This document shows positions 53,234-62,667 of a DNA stretch of 64,000 nucleotides, piece after piece. Positions within the stretch are counted from its first letter, which is position 1; each line of letters begins with the position of its first letter. Under the pieces are notes generated by a model. That model had not been told where the DNA came from. It made no database searches and saw only the letters and a program-made list of their open reading frames with translations. Origin of the DNA: Cellvibrionales bacterium UBA7375 (GTDB lineage: Bacteria; Pseudomonadota; Gammaproteobacteria; Pseudomonadales; Porticoccaceae); the NCBI GenBank assembly GCA_949487135.1, contig CATAJQ010000002.1:80540-144539 (forward strand), given 5' to 3'. The position numbers were made by a program, and so were the translations under genes.

Positions 53234-53306
53234 AGCAAATAGACTCGCTTTTTGATCCAACAGTCTCCATTTCGCTAAAACAAACTGGCATACAAAGGAT
53301 AGACAT

Positions 53307-54812
53307 ATGACGGAAAGATTAGCACAAGCATTTCAAAAGAATTTTTTAGGTAACTCGCCCAGCTGGTACCAAAAAATTATTATTGCCTTTTTGGTGATTA
53401 ATCCAATTCTACTGATGATTACTACGCCGTTTGTACTAGGCTGGGTGCTTATTGCACAATTTATCCTAACTTTGGCAATGGCTCTCAAATGCTACCCACT
53501 TCAGCCTGGTGGCTTAATTGCAATTGAAGCCATATTGCTCGGCTTGGCAAGTCCTGAGAATGTCTACGACGAAGCTGTAGCTAACTTTCAGGTGATCTTA
53601 TTATTGATGTTTATGGTAGCAGGCATTTATTTTATGCGCGACATGCTACTGTATACTTTTACCAAAATACTACTTAATGTTCGTTCAAAAACTACCCTTT
53701 CTTTTCTATTTTGCTTCTCAGGTGCAGTTTTATCCGCATTTCTCGATGCACTAACGGTAACAGCGGTACTAATTACTGTAGCTGTTGGTTTTTATTCGGT
53801 CTACCATCGTGTAGCCTCAGGTAAAGCATCAACTGATGCAACTCACAACCATCTTGATAACAGCAGTGTTATCGAAGCCAACAGTGAAAATCTAGAGCAA
53901 TTTAAAGCATTTTTGCGCAGCTTAATAATGCATGGTGCTGTAGGTACAGCTCTAGGCGGTGTAACTACTCTGGTTGGCGAACCACAAAATCTATTAATTG
54001 CTGAAAAAGCCGGATGGCAATTTATTGAATTCTTTATGCGTATGGCACCAGTAACTATGCCAGTTTTTGCCTGTGGTTTACTTTGTTGCATATTACTAGA
54101 GAAAGCTAAAATCTTAGGTTACGGCGCGCAATTACCCGATGCCGTCAGACAGGTTCTTACAGAATTTAGCCAAGAAGATGAAAAAAATCGCACTAAAGAA
54201 CAGGTAGCAACTCTAATTATTCAAGCTGTAGTTGCCCTAATTTTAGTATTTGCCCTTGCTTTTCACTGGGCGCCGGTGGGTCTTATTGGTCTTATGATCA
54301 TTGTTCTTTTAACGGCATTTAATGGTGTAACCGAAGAGCACCAAATAGGCAAGGCATTTGAAGAAGCCCTGCCCTTTACCGCCTTACTGGTAGTGTTCTT
54401 TGCTATTGTGGCAGTAATACATGAACAACACCTATTCTCGCCTGTGATAACATGGGTATTAGCGATGGATCCAGCATCGCAACCAGGAGTCTTCTTTTTA
54501 GCCAATGGTTTGCTATCTGCAATTAGTGACAATGTATTTGTGGCTACTGTGTATATCAATGAGGTTAGAGTTGCACTTGATTCTGGAATGATTGATCGCG
54601 ATCAATTTGATAAGCTAGTAATCGCCATTAACACCGGCACTAACTTACCCAGTGTTGCTACCCCTAATGGTCAGGCTGCGTTCCTATTTTTGCTTACCTC
54701 AGCCTTAGCTCCTCTTATTGGGCTGTCTTATATGCGCATGGTGATTATGGCTCTGCCCTACACTATTGTATTGACGGTAGTGGGTCTACTGGGCGTTCTA
54801 TATATGCTTTAG
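53307..54812 (+). CDS. nhaB: Na+/H+ antiporter NhaB
   Basis: [86 protein letters not shown]. Confidence 0.96.
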   Translation: MTERLAQAFQKNFLGNSPSWYQKIIIAFLVINPILLMITTPFVLGWVLIAQFILTLAMALKCYPLQPGGLIAIEAILLGLASPENVYDEAVANFQVILLLMFMVAGIYFMRDMLLYTFTKILLNVRSKTTLSFLFCFSGAVLSAFLDALTVTAVLITVAVGFYSVYHRVASGKASTDATHNHLDNSSVIEANSENLEQFKAFLRSLIMHGAVGTALGGVTTLVGEPQNLLIAEKAGWQFIEFFMRMAPVTMPVFACGLLCCILLEKAKILGYGAQLPDAVRQVLTEFSQEDEKNRTKEQVATLIIQAVVALILVFALAFHWAPVGLIGLMIIVLLTAFNGVTEEHQIGKAFEEALPFTALLVVFFAIVAVIHEQHLFSPVITWVLAMDPASQPGVFFLANGLLSAISDNVFVATVYINEVRVALDSGMIDRDQFDKLVIAINTGTNLPSVATPNGQAAFLFLLTSALAPLIGLSYMRMVIMALPYTIVLTVVGLLGVLYML

Positions 54813-54865
54813 ACGGCAATAATCGTTAGAGCTTTCTTAGAATGATGCATAGGCTTGTAGCAACC

Positions 54866-55203
54866 TTATATAACATTTGAAAGATAGTAATCCCGAACAG
54901 CCATAATAATTCTGGCTGAATGTTTGTCGCTTCGGGCATTAACGTGTTCGCCCAAGACATCACTGGACAGAAAGCTCAAATATTGAGCTAATTCAGCTGT
55001 ATTTTTCGATTTAAGCGCCTTAGCATAAACTTTTGGGACATATATCTATAATAACTATCATTTGAGCTCTTAGGACCTCCTATATCTAAGGGGTCCCAAT
55101 GATTGGTTAGAACATAACCAATTGATTGGAAGAAGCTGTTATGTTCGATACGAACAACATTTTTAATATCCGCCAGTTGTCTAACTGATTGTAAGTAGGA
55201 CAT
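54866..55203 (-). pseudogene. Small hypothetical gene interrupted by a frameshift
   Basis: ORF MSYLQSVRQL...HWDPLDIGGPKSSNDSYYRY continues in another frame as VPKVYAKALKSKNTAELAQYLSFLSSDVLGEHVNARSDKHSARIIMAVRDYYLSNVI* after a TATAT tract. Confidence 0.65.
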
Positions 55204-55374
55204 ATTGAGACTCCGCTTGTAATTTATAAATCCATTTATTGCAATATATGCGGGCTGACCAATAAATAGCTATTGATTAATCCCGTCATCCTAAAAGTAG
55301 ACTACATTTGAGCTAACTACAATATCGATCATGCTTTACAAGTAAAAATACGTAGGGTGTATATTTAACAAGCA

Positions 55375-55401
55375 AAAAAAACACCCCTTCGGGTGTTTTT
55401 T
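55375..55401 (-). terminator. Rho-independent terminator downstream of the beta-propeller gene (bidirectional-looking)
   Basis: AAAAAACACCC-CTTC-GGGTGTTTTTT. Confidence 0.88.
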
Positions 55402-55413
55402 TGCCATTAATAC

Positions 55414-58161
55414 TTAGTCTTCAGGGAAAAGCCAGAATGAAGGTATTACATTTTGGTCATTCACATAGAACACTGTATTGTTGTGGATAAAGGAACGCTG
55501 ACGATCATTATTAGACCACCAATTATTAACACCTCCTGATATGTAACCGCTGTTCATAATCGATGCGCTGTCTGAAATGTCCTTGTTAAATAAGTTAAAC
55601 ATATAAAGTCGATTTTCTTGTGCGTAACCGGCAGCTGTATTAGAGGATAGTGTTACCGGTATGGTAAAGCGATCCTGACTGTCGCTGACTTGCTGATAAG
55701 TAAATGCATGACGGTTATATCTTGCAGGAGAATGTATCCAGTCAGAATCTTCACCGATACTGAGTGCCGTCAGCGATACAGGATTATCCATTGCGGCAAC
55801 GTTAAATAATTCTAGTTTAATATATCCATTTTCATCTTGCCCTAAACCTAACAACAAATCATCATTAACTGGATGAAGGAAGTCTGAAAAACCCGTTACC
55901 TCTAACTCACCGGCTATAATTGGGTTTTCTTGTTCTGAGAGATCCAAGACATAAAGAGGGTCGGTTCGCTCAAATGTAACTAAATATAGCGTATCCCCAA
56001 AAAACCTAACCCCATATAGGTCTTCATTAGGCTTACCTATCTCATTAGGGTACTGTTCATTGGGCAATGTGGCCACTTGATCCATAGAGTAGGCGGTTGG
56101 CGAATGTTGCAGAACTGTTAGCTGATGATCTCTATTGTCCTCGGCATCACCGGTCCACATACTACTAACCACTCTCAGGTATCCGTTGTGTTCATTAATA
56201 CGAAAATCAATTTCACCTGAGCCAAACAAATGTCCGTTGACCTCACCAGATCCACTATAGGCAAGGCTAGTGGAGAGATTGAAACGGTGTATCAACGTCT
56301 TAGAATTAGCTCCCCACCCCTCTGTTTGAATAAAGTAAATCGCATTTTGACTGACATAGATTCCAGAGGTGGATTCTAGGTAACAGGTACTATTTACGAC
56401 CTTCTTGTGCTTTACATCAACGGCCACAAGCATGGTCATAGTTGGATAACCATATTGATCGGGTGCTGACTCATGCTCATCGTTAATCATCAAACAATCA
56501 GTTGCATCTAAAAGATCAGTTTCTTGGTTGTTGATAAAAGCTTTTGGCAGCAAATCTGAACTGGAAACATCATTCAGAATTTCTTGATTTGTCGCCTTTT
56601 GGTCAAACGTGGGGAAATCAATATAGTGATGTATTTCTGGGGTGTGGCGAGCAACTAAATACACAAGATCACCTTTTTTACGACTGGTAACAAAACCACC
56701 CTCGACTTCAAATTTCCAATCTAGCTCGGGGTTAGCGACATCTGAAATATCATAAACTGATAACCCTGTGGTCTGTCCTCGCCAAACCGAAGGATCCATA
56801 AAGGCAGTTCCATACATTCCCCACCAGCCGGAAGTACTGATTGATGCAAGCTGATCACCATTAGTATAAAGTCCCTCAATAGTCCGGTTGTCATCGACTA
56901 TAATGTTTCCAGCCTCAGAGACAGACGCTTGGCTTGGGTTAGTTGCCATAATTTTGATTGAACGCAACTCAGGAATAATAGGTTGCAATGGCTCATCAGC
57001 TACAGCCAGTTCTTCACCTACCTCTATCGCATCATCAAATAGGGCAATAGGCTCATCAAAGATAAAACAACAATCATCATACAAACTGTAACTTGGCGCT
57101 ATAAAGAGATGTTCACCATCATATTTAACGAAATCATGTTCATCGATATTTTTTTCTAAAGTATAAGTAGTCGTGAAAGAATCTCCGCCACTTTCCGATG
57201 TAGATGCATCCATTGCCATTTCCGGCATTGCATCCACCGCTATCATATCCATAACCTCACCAAAAGCTCGGTCATAACTTTGGGTAAAGTTTGATGAAAA
57301 TTCTTGAGTGCTTTTCATCTGCACCAACAGTCCTGAAGCTCTGGCCAACAAAAGATCTGGCATCAAAGAGCCAATATATTCTTCAACTTGATCAACATAG
57401 GACCTTGTAGCACTAGTTGCTACTGCACCATTCACCAAGGACTCTCCTCGAACGCCAAAAAGATAGCGTAAGAGCAACAGACCATCCGTTAAAGCATCCA
57501 TTGAGCCATTGCCATCTATATCCAATATAGGTGAAGCCGCATTTAAATAATCCTCAATTTGTTGTGATGATGAGGACGAGTCAGCAGAAATCGCACCCGC
57601 TGTAAGGGCACTTCCTCTTATCCCAAATGCATATCTGAGTAACAATAAACCATCTGTGAGAGCATCGACATCGCCATTTTGATCAAAATCCCACCCATAT
57701 AATTGATCGCTATCAGTATTATCGATGAGATTGAAAGACAATTTCATTGAGCCATGTGCATAACAGTAATACATCAAAGAATTACCACTAAAATCTGACG
57801 GGATAGTGATTGTTAATTGCTCGCCATTTACAATAGATGCGGCACCCTCAACAGCACCTGAGCCATTACTGGAGTATTGAATGTCAGAGTTAGCAACCTT
57901 CCAGTCATCACCTATATTGAAAGCGTGGCCACTATCCGTCCTAATAAAAGTATGGGAATAGCCTTTTTCTAACGACAGCTCGATTGATTCACCATTGGGT
58001 TCAGTCGAAAAAATATAAAAAGGCGATGCAAAAGGATTTGAGTTTAATCGGACGTAAGTGGTCGTGTCATTGGAGAAGCTTGGTATACTCAATGCGCAAA
58101 GTGCCAACGCAACGATCAAATGAGTGATGCTTATACATTTTTTTGTTAATTGATATAACAT
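55414..58161 (-). CDS. Secreted protein: cupredoxin-like N-terminus, two dockerin-like repeats, C-terminal beta-propeller domain
   Basis: Signal peptide; GHAFNIGDDW and YYCYAHGSM; two D-x-D-x-NG-xx-DALTDGLLLLRY repeats; WWGMYGTAFMDPSVWRGQTTGLSVYDISDVANPEL beta-propeller segment (Beta_propel/PF09826-like by pattern). Confidence 0.8.
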   Translation of the reverse strand: MLYQLTKKCISITHLIVALALCALSIPSFSNDTTTYVRLNSNPFASPFYIFSTEPNGESIELSLEKGYSHTFIRTDSGHAFNIGDDWKVANSDIQYSSNGSGAVEGAASIVNGEQLTITIPSDFSGNSLMYYCYAHGSMKLSFNLIDNTDSDQLYGWDFDQNGDVDALTDGLLLLRYAFGIRGSALTAGAISADSSSSSQQIEDYLNAASPILDIDGNGSMDALTDGLLLLRYLFGVRGESLVNGAVATSATRSYVDQVEEYIGSLMPDLLLARASGLLVQMKSTQEFSSNFTQSYDRAFGEVMDMIAVDAMPEMAMDASTSESGGDSFTTTYTLEKNIDEHDFVKYDGEHLFIAPSYSLYDDCCFIFDEPIALFDDAIEVGEELAVADEPLQPIIPELRSIKIMATNPSQASVSEAGNIIVDDNRTIEGLYTNGDQLASISTSGWWGMYGTAFMDPSVWRGQTTGLSVYDISDVANPELDWKFEVEGGFVTSRKKGDLVYLVARHTPEIHHYIDFPTFDQKATNQEILNDVSSSDLLPKAFINNQETDLLDATDCLMINDEHESAPDQYGYPTMTMLVAVDVKHKKVVNSTCYLESTSGIYVSQNAIYFIQTEGWGANSKTLIHRFNLSTSLAYSGSGEVNGHLFGSGEIDFRINEHNGYLRVVSSMWTGDAEDNRDHQLTVLQHSPTAYSMDQVATLPNEQYPNEIGKPNEDLYGVRFFGDTLYLVTFERTDPLYVLDLSEQENPIIAGELEVTGFSDFLHPVNDDLLLGLGQDENGYIKLELFNVAAMDNPVSLTALSIGEDSDWIHSPARYNRHAFTYQQVSDSQDRFTIPVTLSSNTAAGYAQENRLYMFNLFNKDISDSASIMNSGYISGGVNNWWSNNDRQRSFIHNNTVFYVNDQNVIPSFWLFPED
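57358..57693 (-). repeat. Tandem dockerin-like protein repeat (two copies) inside the beta-propeller protein
   Basis: DFDQNGDVDALTDGLLLLRYAFGIRGSALTAGAI and DIDGNGSMDALTDGLLLLRYLFGVRGESLVNGAV. Confidence 0.85.
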
Positions 58162-58307
58162 TACAACACCTCAAAATTTTTATTATTCAACGTTTATACA
58201 ATCTGTCAAAACATCCAAATTTAACTCTGTAATCTGCAAAGATTATGGTACACAGACAAATATATGCCCTTTTGTCCAAAATAGCCAACTGAGTCGTGTT
58301 GATTATC

Positions 58308-58880
58308 TTATAAATCGACATAGTAAAATCCTATTTCAGATACGGATATATCAGCAATATGATCTCGACCAAAGGCAACCACCCCAATACTTTTAATACT
58401 AGCGGATTTAACATTTTTCCTGATCCACCCACTGGATGCAACAAAGTTTTCTAGAGGCAATTTTATTATCCGCCAATTTTCGTTTACATCAAATTCTGCT
58501 TGATAGTATTGCCAGGGTAATAAAGTACCTTTGGTTCTAAGATGAAGATAATATTTCTGGTTATTTCCTTTTACATTGATATAAATACCACTAACACTTT
58601 TTGTGTTGATATTGTGAAGGTTTGTTCTGAACTGGATAAAACCACCATTATTCACAGTACTTACAGTCCCGGTTAAACGAGCAAGGGGAATGTTCTCTTT
58701 ATCTTCAAATGTCAATGTTCCCTGAGAAATACCACCCATAACTTGATCGCTAATATAACTCCAACGTTTCTCTGGCTTGCCATCAAAGTCATCAATTAGC
58801 ATAGGCTTTCCCCATGTTGAAGTGGTCGCACAATAGCCAACAATTAAAACAATTAGCATTTTTAACATTGTAAAAACCAC
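58308..58880 (-). CDS. CIA30 family protein with N-terminal signal peptide
   Basis: LIDDFDGKPEKRWSYISDQVMGGISQGTLTFED, NGGFIQFRTNL; hydrophobic N-terminus MLKMLIVLIVGYCATTSTWG. Confidence 0.85.
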   Translation of the reverse strand: MVFTMLKMLIVLIVGYCATTSTWGKPMLIDDFDGKPEKRWSYISDQVMGGISQGTLTFEDKENIPLARLTGTVSTVNNGGFIQFRTNLHNINTKSVSGIYINVKGNNQKYYLHLRTKGTLLPWQYYQAEFDVNENWRIIKLPLENFVASSGWIRKNVKSASIKSIGVVAFGRDHIADISVSEIGFYYVDL

Positions 58881-59147
58881 CTATCTATTTTTGTATTGAG
58901 TTGGACAGTATGCTCTTAAAACACCAGAGGGACGCTTTGAAAGGTGTTTAGTACTTCTATTAGACACTCTTTTTCGCCATAGTTTGAATGAGCTCAACGT
59001 AACATTCGATCGCATTAATTTGATAACAGATGATTCGTTGATTCCGTAATTGTATTCTATCGCTTCAAAAGGCGTTCGATCTTCCCATGCCATTTCAATA
59101 ATGCGAGATATGTCCTCTGAGGAAAATTGATACTTATTATTAGCCAA
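58881..59147 (-). CDS. DUF2805/TIGR03643-like protein
   Basis: SEDISRIIEMAWEDRTPFEAIEYNYGINESSVIKLMRSNVTLSSFKLWRKRVSNRSTKH; TTG start chosen at 59147 to match the domain start. Confidence 0.8.
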   Translation of the reverse strand: MANNKYQFSSEDISRIIEMAWEDRTPFEAIEYNYGINESSVIKLMRSNVTLSSFKLWRKRVSNRSTKHLSKRPSGVLRAYCPTQYKNR

Positions 59148-59367
59148 GTTATTACCTTTATTCCATATAATGTATAAGAATACGATTACCACGTTTTTTC
59201 GTATCAAAAGGTAATGATCAAAAAGAATCATCGATAATCATCAATGTGATGAAAGTCTAATTTCAATTACAGTTAAATTATAATCATCATAAACCTGATA
59301 TATGTTTATTTAGTTAAGCAAATAATTAATATATAGTTAGGTCATACATACTAATAAGAGGTTTTTA

Positions 59368-62300
59368 ATGCTTAGGCCACTAAAAATAACAAAATTACTG
59401 ACCTTAGTATCTGCCATTATAGTGCTGAGTGGCTGCAATACCGAGAGTCAAGCGACTAATCACACCTCGATGAATTCTGATTTATCAGTCATTCCAAAAG
59501 AAAAACTACTCTCAGTATCAAAAACCATGCGCAGTCAAGCGACCATGGGACCTTCTGGTTGGATGATGGACTGGGATATTGATAAAAATGGCAAAGCTGA
59601 CGCACTGACAGATGGTCTTATGATTTTGCGTTACGGCTTTGGAATTAGAGGTAGCCAGCTTACTTCCGGAGCCATTGCCAGTGATGCGACACTTACCTCT
59701 AATGAAATTGGTGAACACCTTGATGATATGGTCACTGTGGTTGACATTGACAATAATGGACAGTTTGACGCACTTACCGATGGCTTAATTATCTTACGCT
59801 ACTTATTTGGTATTTCAGGAGAGTCTCTTATCAATGGTGCGGTTGCGAGTAATGCTGAACGAGCTTCAGTTCCCGCAATTACAGACTACCTAGTTAACAA
59901 CATGCCGGGTAGTAATTCAGGTGGGTTAACAAACAGTGTTATTATTAACGAGGTTTCATCTTCTAATTCGACATTTGACGATGAAGATGGTGACAGCCCA
60001 GACTGGATTGAACTCTATAACAATAGCAATACAACCTATGATCTGACTGGCTGGAGTATATCTGACGATAATTTAAATCCAGCTAAATGGATCTTCCCTT
60101 CAACCTCACTAGCACCTGGCGCATATTTGCGTGTTTGGGCCTCTGACAAGGACAGAGCGGGTGGAGGCGTGTTCAAGACATTAATTAATCAGGGCGATGT
60201 CTTCCGATATATCATACCAACCTCAAACCCAAGCACCTCATGGGTCAATTTAGGCTTTAATGACAGTGGCTGGCTCCAAGGAGCCAGTGGTTTTGGTTAT
60301 GCAGACGGCGATGACACGACCATAATACCTAATGGCACAAGCTCTGTGTTTGTAAGGAAAGTATTTGCCGTTAACGACCTAGAAATGATGGACAAACTAT
60401 GGCTAGATATTGATTACGATGATGGTTTCGTTGCCTATATCAATGGCGTTGAAATCGCTAGAGCCAATATTGTTGGTAATCGTCCAAGCTATAATGCAGG
60501 CACTATATCAGACCGCGAAGCAACCATGTGGCAAAGCGGAAACCCTACTCGTTTTCCAATTAATAACTTCCAAGAATTACTCAACAATGGCGATAATGTT
60601 CTGAGCATTCAAGTACATAATATCAACTCTAATTCATCTGATATGACGTTAATACCATTCCTCTCAGCCTTTTACTTAGGCTCCACCAACGATGGTATAA
60701 CACCGCCTTCTATTCTTGGCTTTGAAGACCCAAGCTTGCATACAAACTTCAAGATTTCTTCGAGCGGTGAAGAATTAACACTTTATGACAGCAACGGCTC
60801 TCAAATTGACTATATGAATGTTACAGCTATGAACACCGATAACAGCATAGGTCGCTCTCCAATTGACGGAAGTATCTTATTTTTTGAAAACCCAACTCCT
60901 GGAGAGCAAAATCCCTCTATTGGCTTTAGCGGCGCCATTGAAAGTGAAGTTATATTCTCTCATCAAGGTGGAGAATTTAATGGTCAAAGCGTGAGTTTAG
61001 CTGGCGCAGCTGAGGGTGAAGAAATACGTTACACTCTCAACGCAGCCATACCGACTAAGCTTTCTAACTTGTACACCTCCCCTATTATGATCAGTGGAGA
61101 CACCGTAATTCGCGCCAAAATTTTCAAAGACAACCATATACCCTCGCGAACCGATAGCAGAACTTACATTACATCAAACACCCATGACTTGCCGATTGTG
61201 ACTCTTGTGTCTGAGCCGAATAACTTCTTCAGTCAGCAACAGGGAATTTACGAATATGGCCCTGAAGGTAACTATGAGAATTCGCTTCCTTTCTTTGGCG
61301 CCAACTTCTGGCAAGACTGGGAACGCGATATTCACTTTAGTTTTTATGAGCCAACCGGTGAACTAGGTGTTGCACTGGATGCAGGGGTAAAAATATTTGG
61401 CGCATGGAGTCGTGCCAATGATCAACGATCTATGTCGATTCACGCCCGTGGTCGCTACGGCTTCAGCAAATTAGAATACCCCATTTTCCCATCTCTAGAT
61501 TATGACAAGTTTGAGTCTATTGTCCTTCGTGGTGCAGGGAACGACTGGATGAAAACTAATGTCAAAGATGTAATAGCAACAAGTTTAATGGAAGGCAGTG
61601 GCCTTGAATATCAAGCTAATCGATCAGCTGTGGTCTATCTCAATGGTCAATACTGGGGTTTTTATAATATTCGAGAAAAAGTAAATGAGCACTTTCTGGA
61701 CGACAAGATTAACGTCGATAAAAGTGAGATTAATATTCTTACTAACAACGGCGAAATTGTCGAAGGTAGCAACACGGAATATAACGAGTTAATTGATTTT
61801 GTCACTAACAATAGCTTAACTGTTCAATCAAATTATGACTATGTAGCAAGTCAAATTGACATAGATAACTATATTACTTATCAGGTCGCACAAATATATT
61901 TCGATAACACTGATTGGCCGGGCAATAATGTAAAATTTTGGAACTCACCTGAAACTAAGTGGCGCTGGATACTCTTTGACACTGACTTCTCATTTGGTCG
62001 TCCCTGGGAAGGTTCAGCAGCTTACTACAACGATACATTATCATTTGCTCTATATCCTTATGGCGGTGGATGGCCTAATCCAGCATGGTCTACCCTCCTT
62101 GCTCGCAAACTGATGGAAAATACAACGTTTAAAAATAAGTTTATCAATCAATTTGCCGATGAGATGAATACACGATTCGAAGCCGACAATGTCCGTGCAC
62201 ATGTTAATAGTGTTGCAAATTCTGTAAGTTCCGAAATTAGCCGACATTTTGCCCATTGGAGCAATTGGGATAACCGCTCAGAGTATTGGAGAAACCAAGG

Positions 62301-62667
62301 TATGTTGTCCTCCTATGGGGAATGGCAAAATGAGGTAAATAAAATAATAGAATTTACTGATAACCGTTTACCCAATTTGGCCGGCCATTTTAGAAGTTAT
62401 TTTGGAATCGGTGGCATGTTTAATCTTAATATTTCGATTAACAATACTGAAGCAGGTTCAGTGCAGTTAAATTCGCTAACGATTGATAGCTCTAATTGGC
62501 AAGGTGAATACTTTGACTTTATTCCTGTTACATTGACAGCAATACCCAATGAAGGCTATGAATTTGTTGGCTGGCAAGGCTCTGTAAATCAATTTGACCC
62601 TAATGCGACCCTGACAACCTCGCAAAATGCCAATGTTCAAGCCATATTCCAAGCAGTACAAAATTAG
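59368..62667 (+). CDS. CotH-kinase lipoprotein: twin dockerin-like repeats, lamin-tail domain, CHB_HEX_C-like domain, CotH kinase domain, C-terminal InlB B-repeat-like domain
   Basis: Lipobox IVLSGC; VIINEVSSSNSTFDDEDGDSPDWIELYNNSNTTYDLTGWSISDD; YFDNTDWPGNNVKFWNSPETKWRWILFDTDFSFG; GYEFVGWQGSV...NANVQAIF. Confidence 0.88.
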   Translation: MLRPLKITKLLTLVSAIIVLSGCNTESQATNHTSMNSDLSVIPKEKLLSVSKTMRSQATMGPSGWMMDWDIDKNGKADALTDGLMILRYGFGIRGSQLTSGAIASDATLTSNEIGEHLDDMVTVVDIDNNGQFDALTDGLIILRYLFGISGESLINGAVASNAERASVPAITDYLVNNMPGSNSGGLTNSVIINEVSSSNSTFDDEDGDSPDWIELYNNSNTTYDLTGWSISDDNLNPAKWIFPSTSLAPGAYLRVWASDKDRAGGGVFKTLINQGDVFRYIIPTSNPSTSWVNLGFNDSGWLQGASGFGYADGDDTTIIPNGTSSVFVRKVFAVNDLEMMDKLWLDIDYDDGFVAYINGVEIARANIVGNRPSYNAGTISDREATMWQSGNPTRFPINNFQELLNNGDNVLSIQVHNINSNSSDMTLIPFLSAFYLGSTNDGITPPSILGFEDPSLHTNFKISSSGEELTLYDSNGSQIDYMNVTAMNTDNSIGRSPIDGSILFFENPTPGEQNPSIGFSGAIESEVIFSHQGGEFNGQSVSLAGAAEGEEIRYTLNAAIPTKLSNLYTSPIMISGDTVIRAKIFKDNHIPSRTDSRTYITSNTHDLPIVTLVSEPNNFFSQQQGIYEYGPEGNYENSLPFFGANFWQDWERDIHFSFYEPTGELGVALDAGVKIFGAWSRANDQRSMSIHARGRYGFSKLEYPIFPSLDYDKFESIVLRGAGNDWMKTNVKDVIATSLMEGSGLEYQANRSAVVYLNGQYWGFYNIREKVNEHFLDDKINVDKSEINILTNNGEIVEGSNTEYNELIDFVTNNSLTVQSNYDYVASQIDIDNYITYQVAQIYFDNTDWPGNNVKFWNSPETKWRWILFDTDFSFGRPWEGSAAYYNDTLSFALYPYGGGWPNPAWSTLLARKLMENTTFKNKFINQFADEMNTRFEADNVRAHVNSVANSVSSEISRHFAHWSNWDNRSEYWRNQGMLSSYGEWQNEVNKIIEFTDNRLPNLAGHFRSYFGIGGMFNLNISINNTEAGSVQLNSLTIDSSNWQGEYFDFIPVTLTAIPNEGYEFVGWQGSVNQFDPNATLTTSQNANVQAIFQAVQN
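59569..59907 (+). repeat. Tandem dockerin-like protein repeat (two copies) inside the CotH protein
   Basis: DWDIDKNGKADALTDGLMILRYGFGIRGSQLTSGAIA and DIDNNGQFDALTDGLIILRYLFGISGESLINGAVA. Confidence 0.85.

Noticed and set aside
22912-55490. Other exact TGTGGATAA DnaA boxes (22912, 29618, 50044, 55482)
   Set aside because: Isolated and inside coding sequence (AddB-like gene, dapE, cysI, beta-propeller gene); only the intergenic clustered, inverted copy at 31.6 kb is treated as a lead
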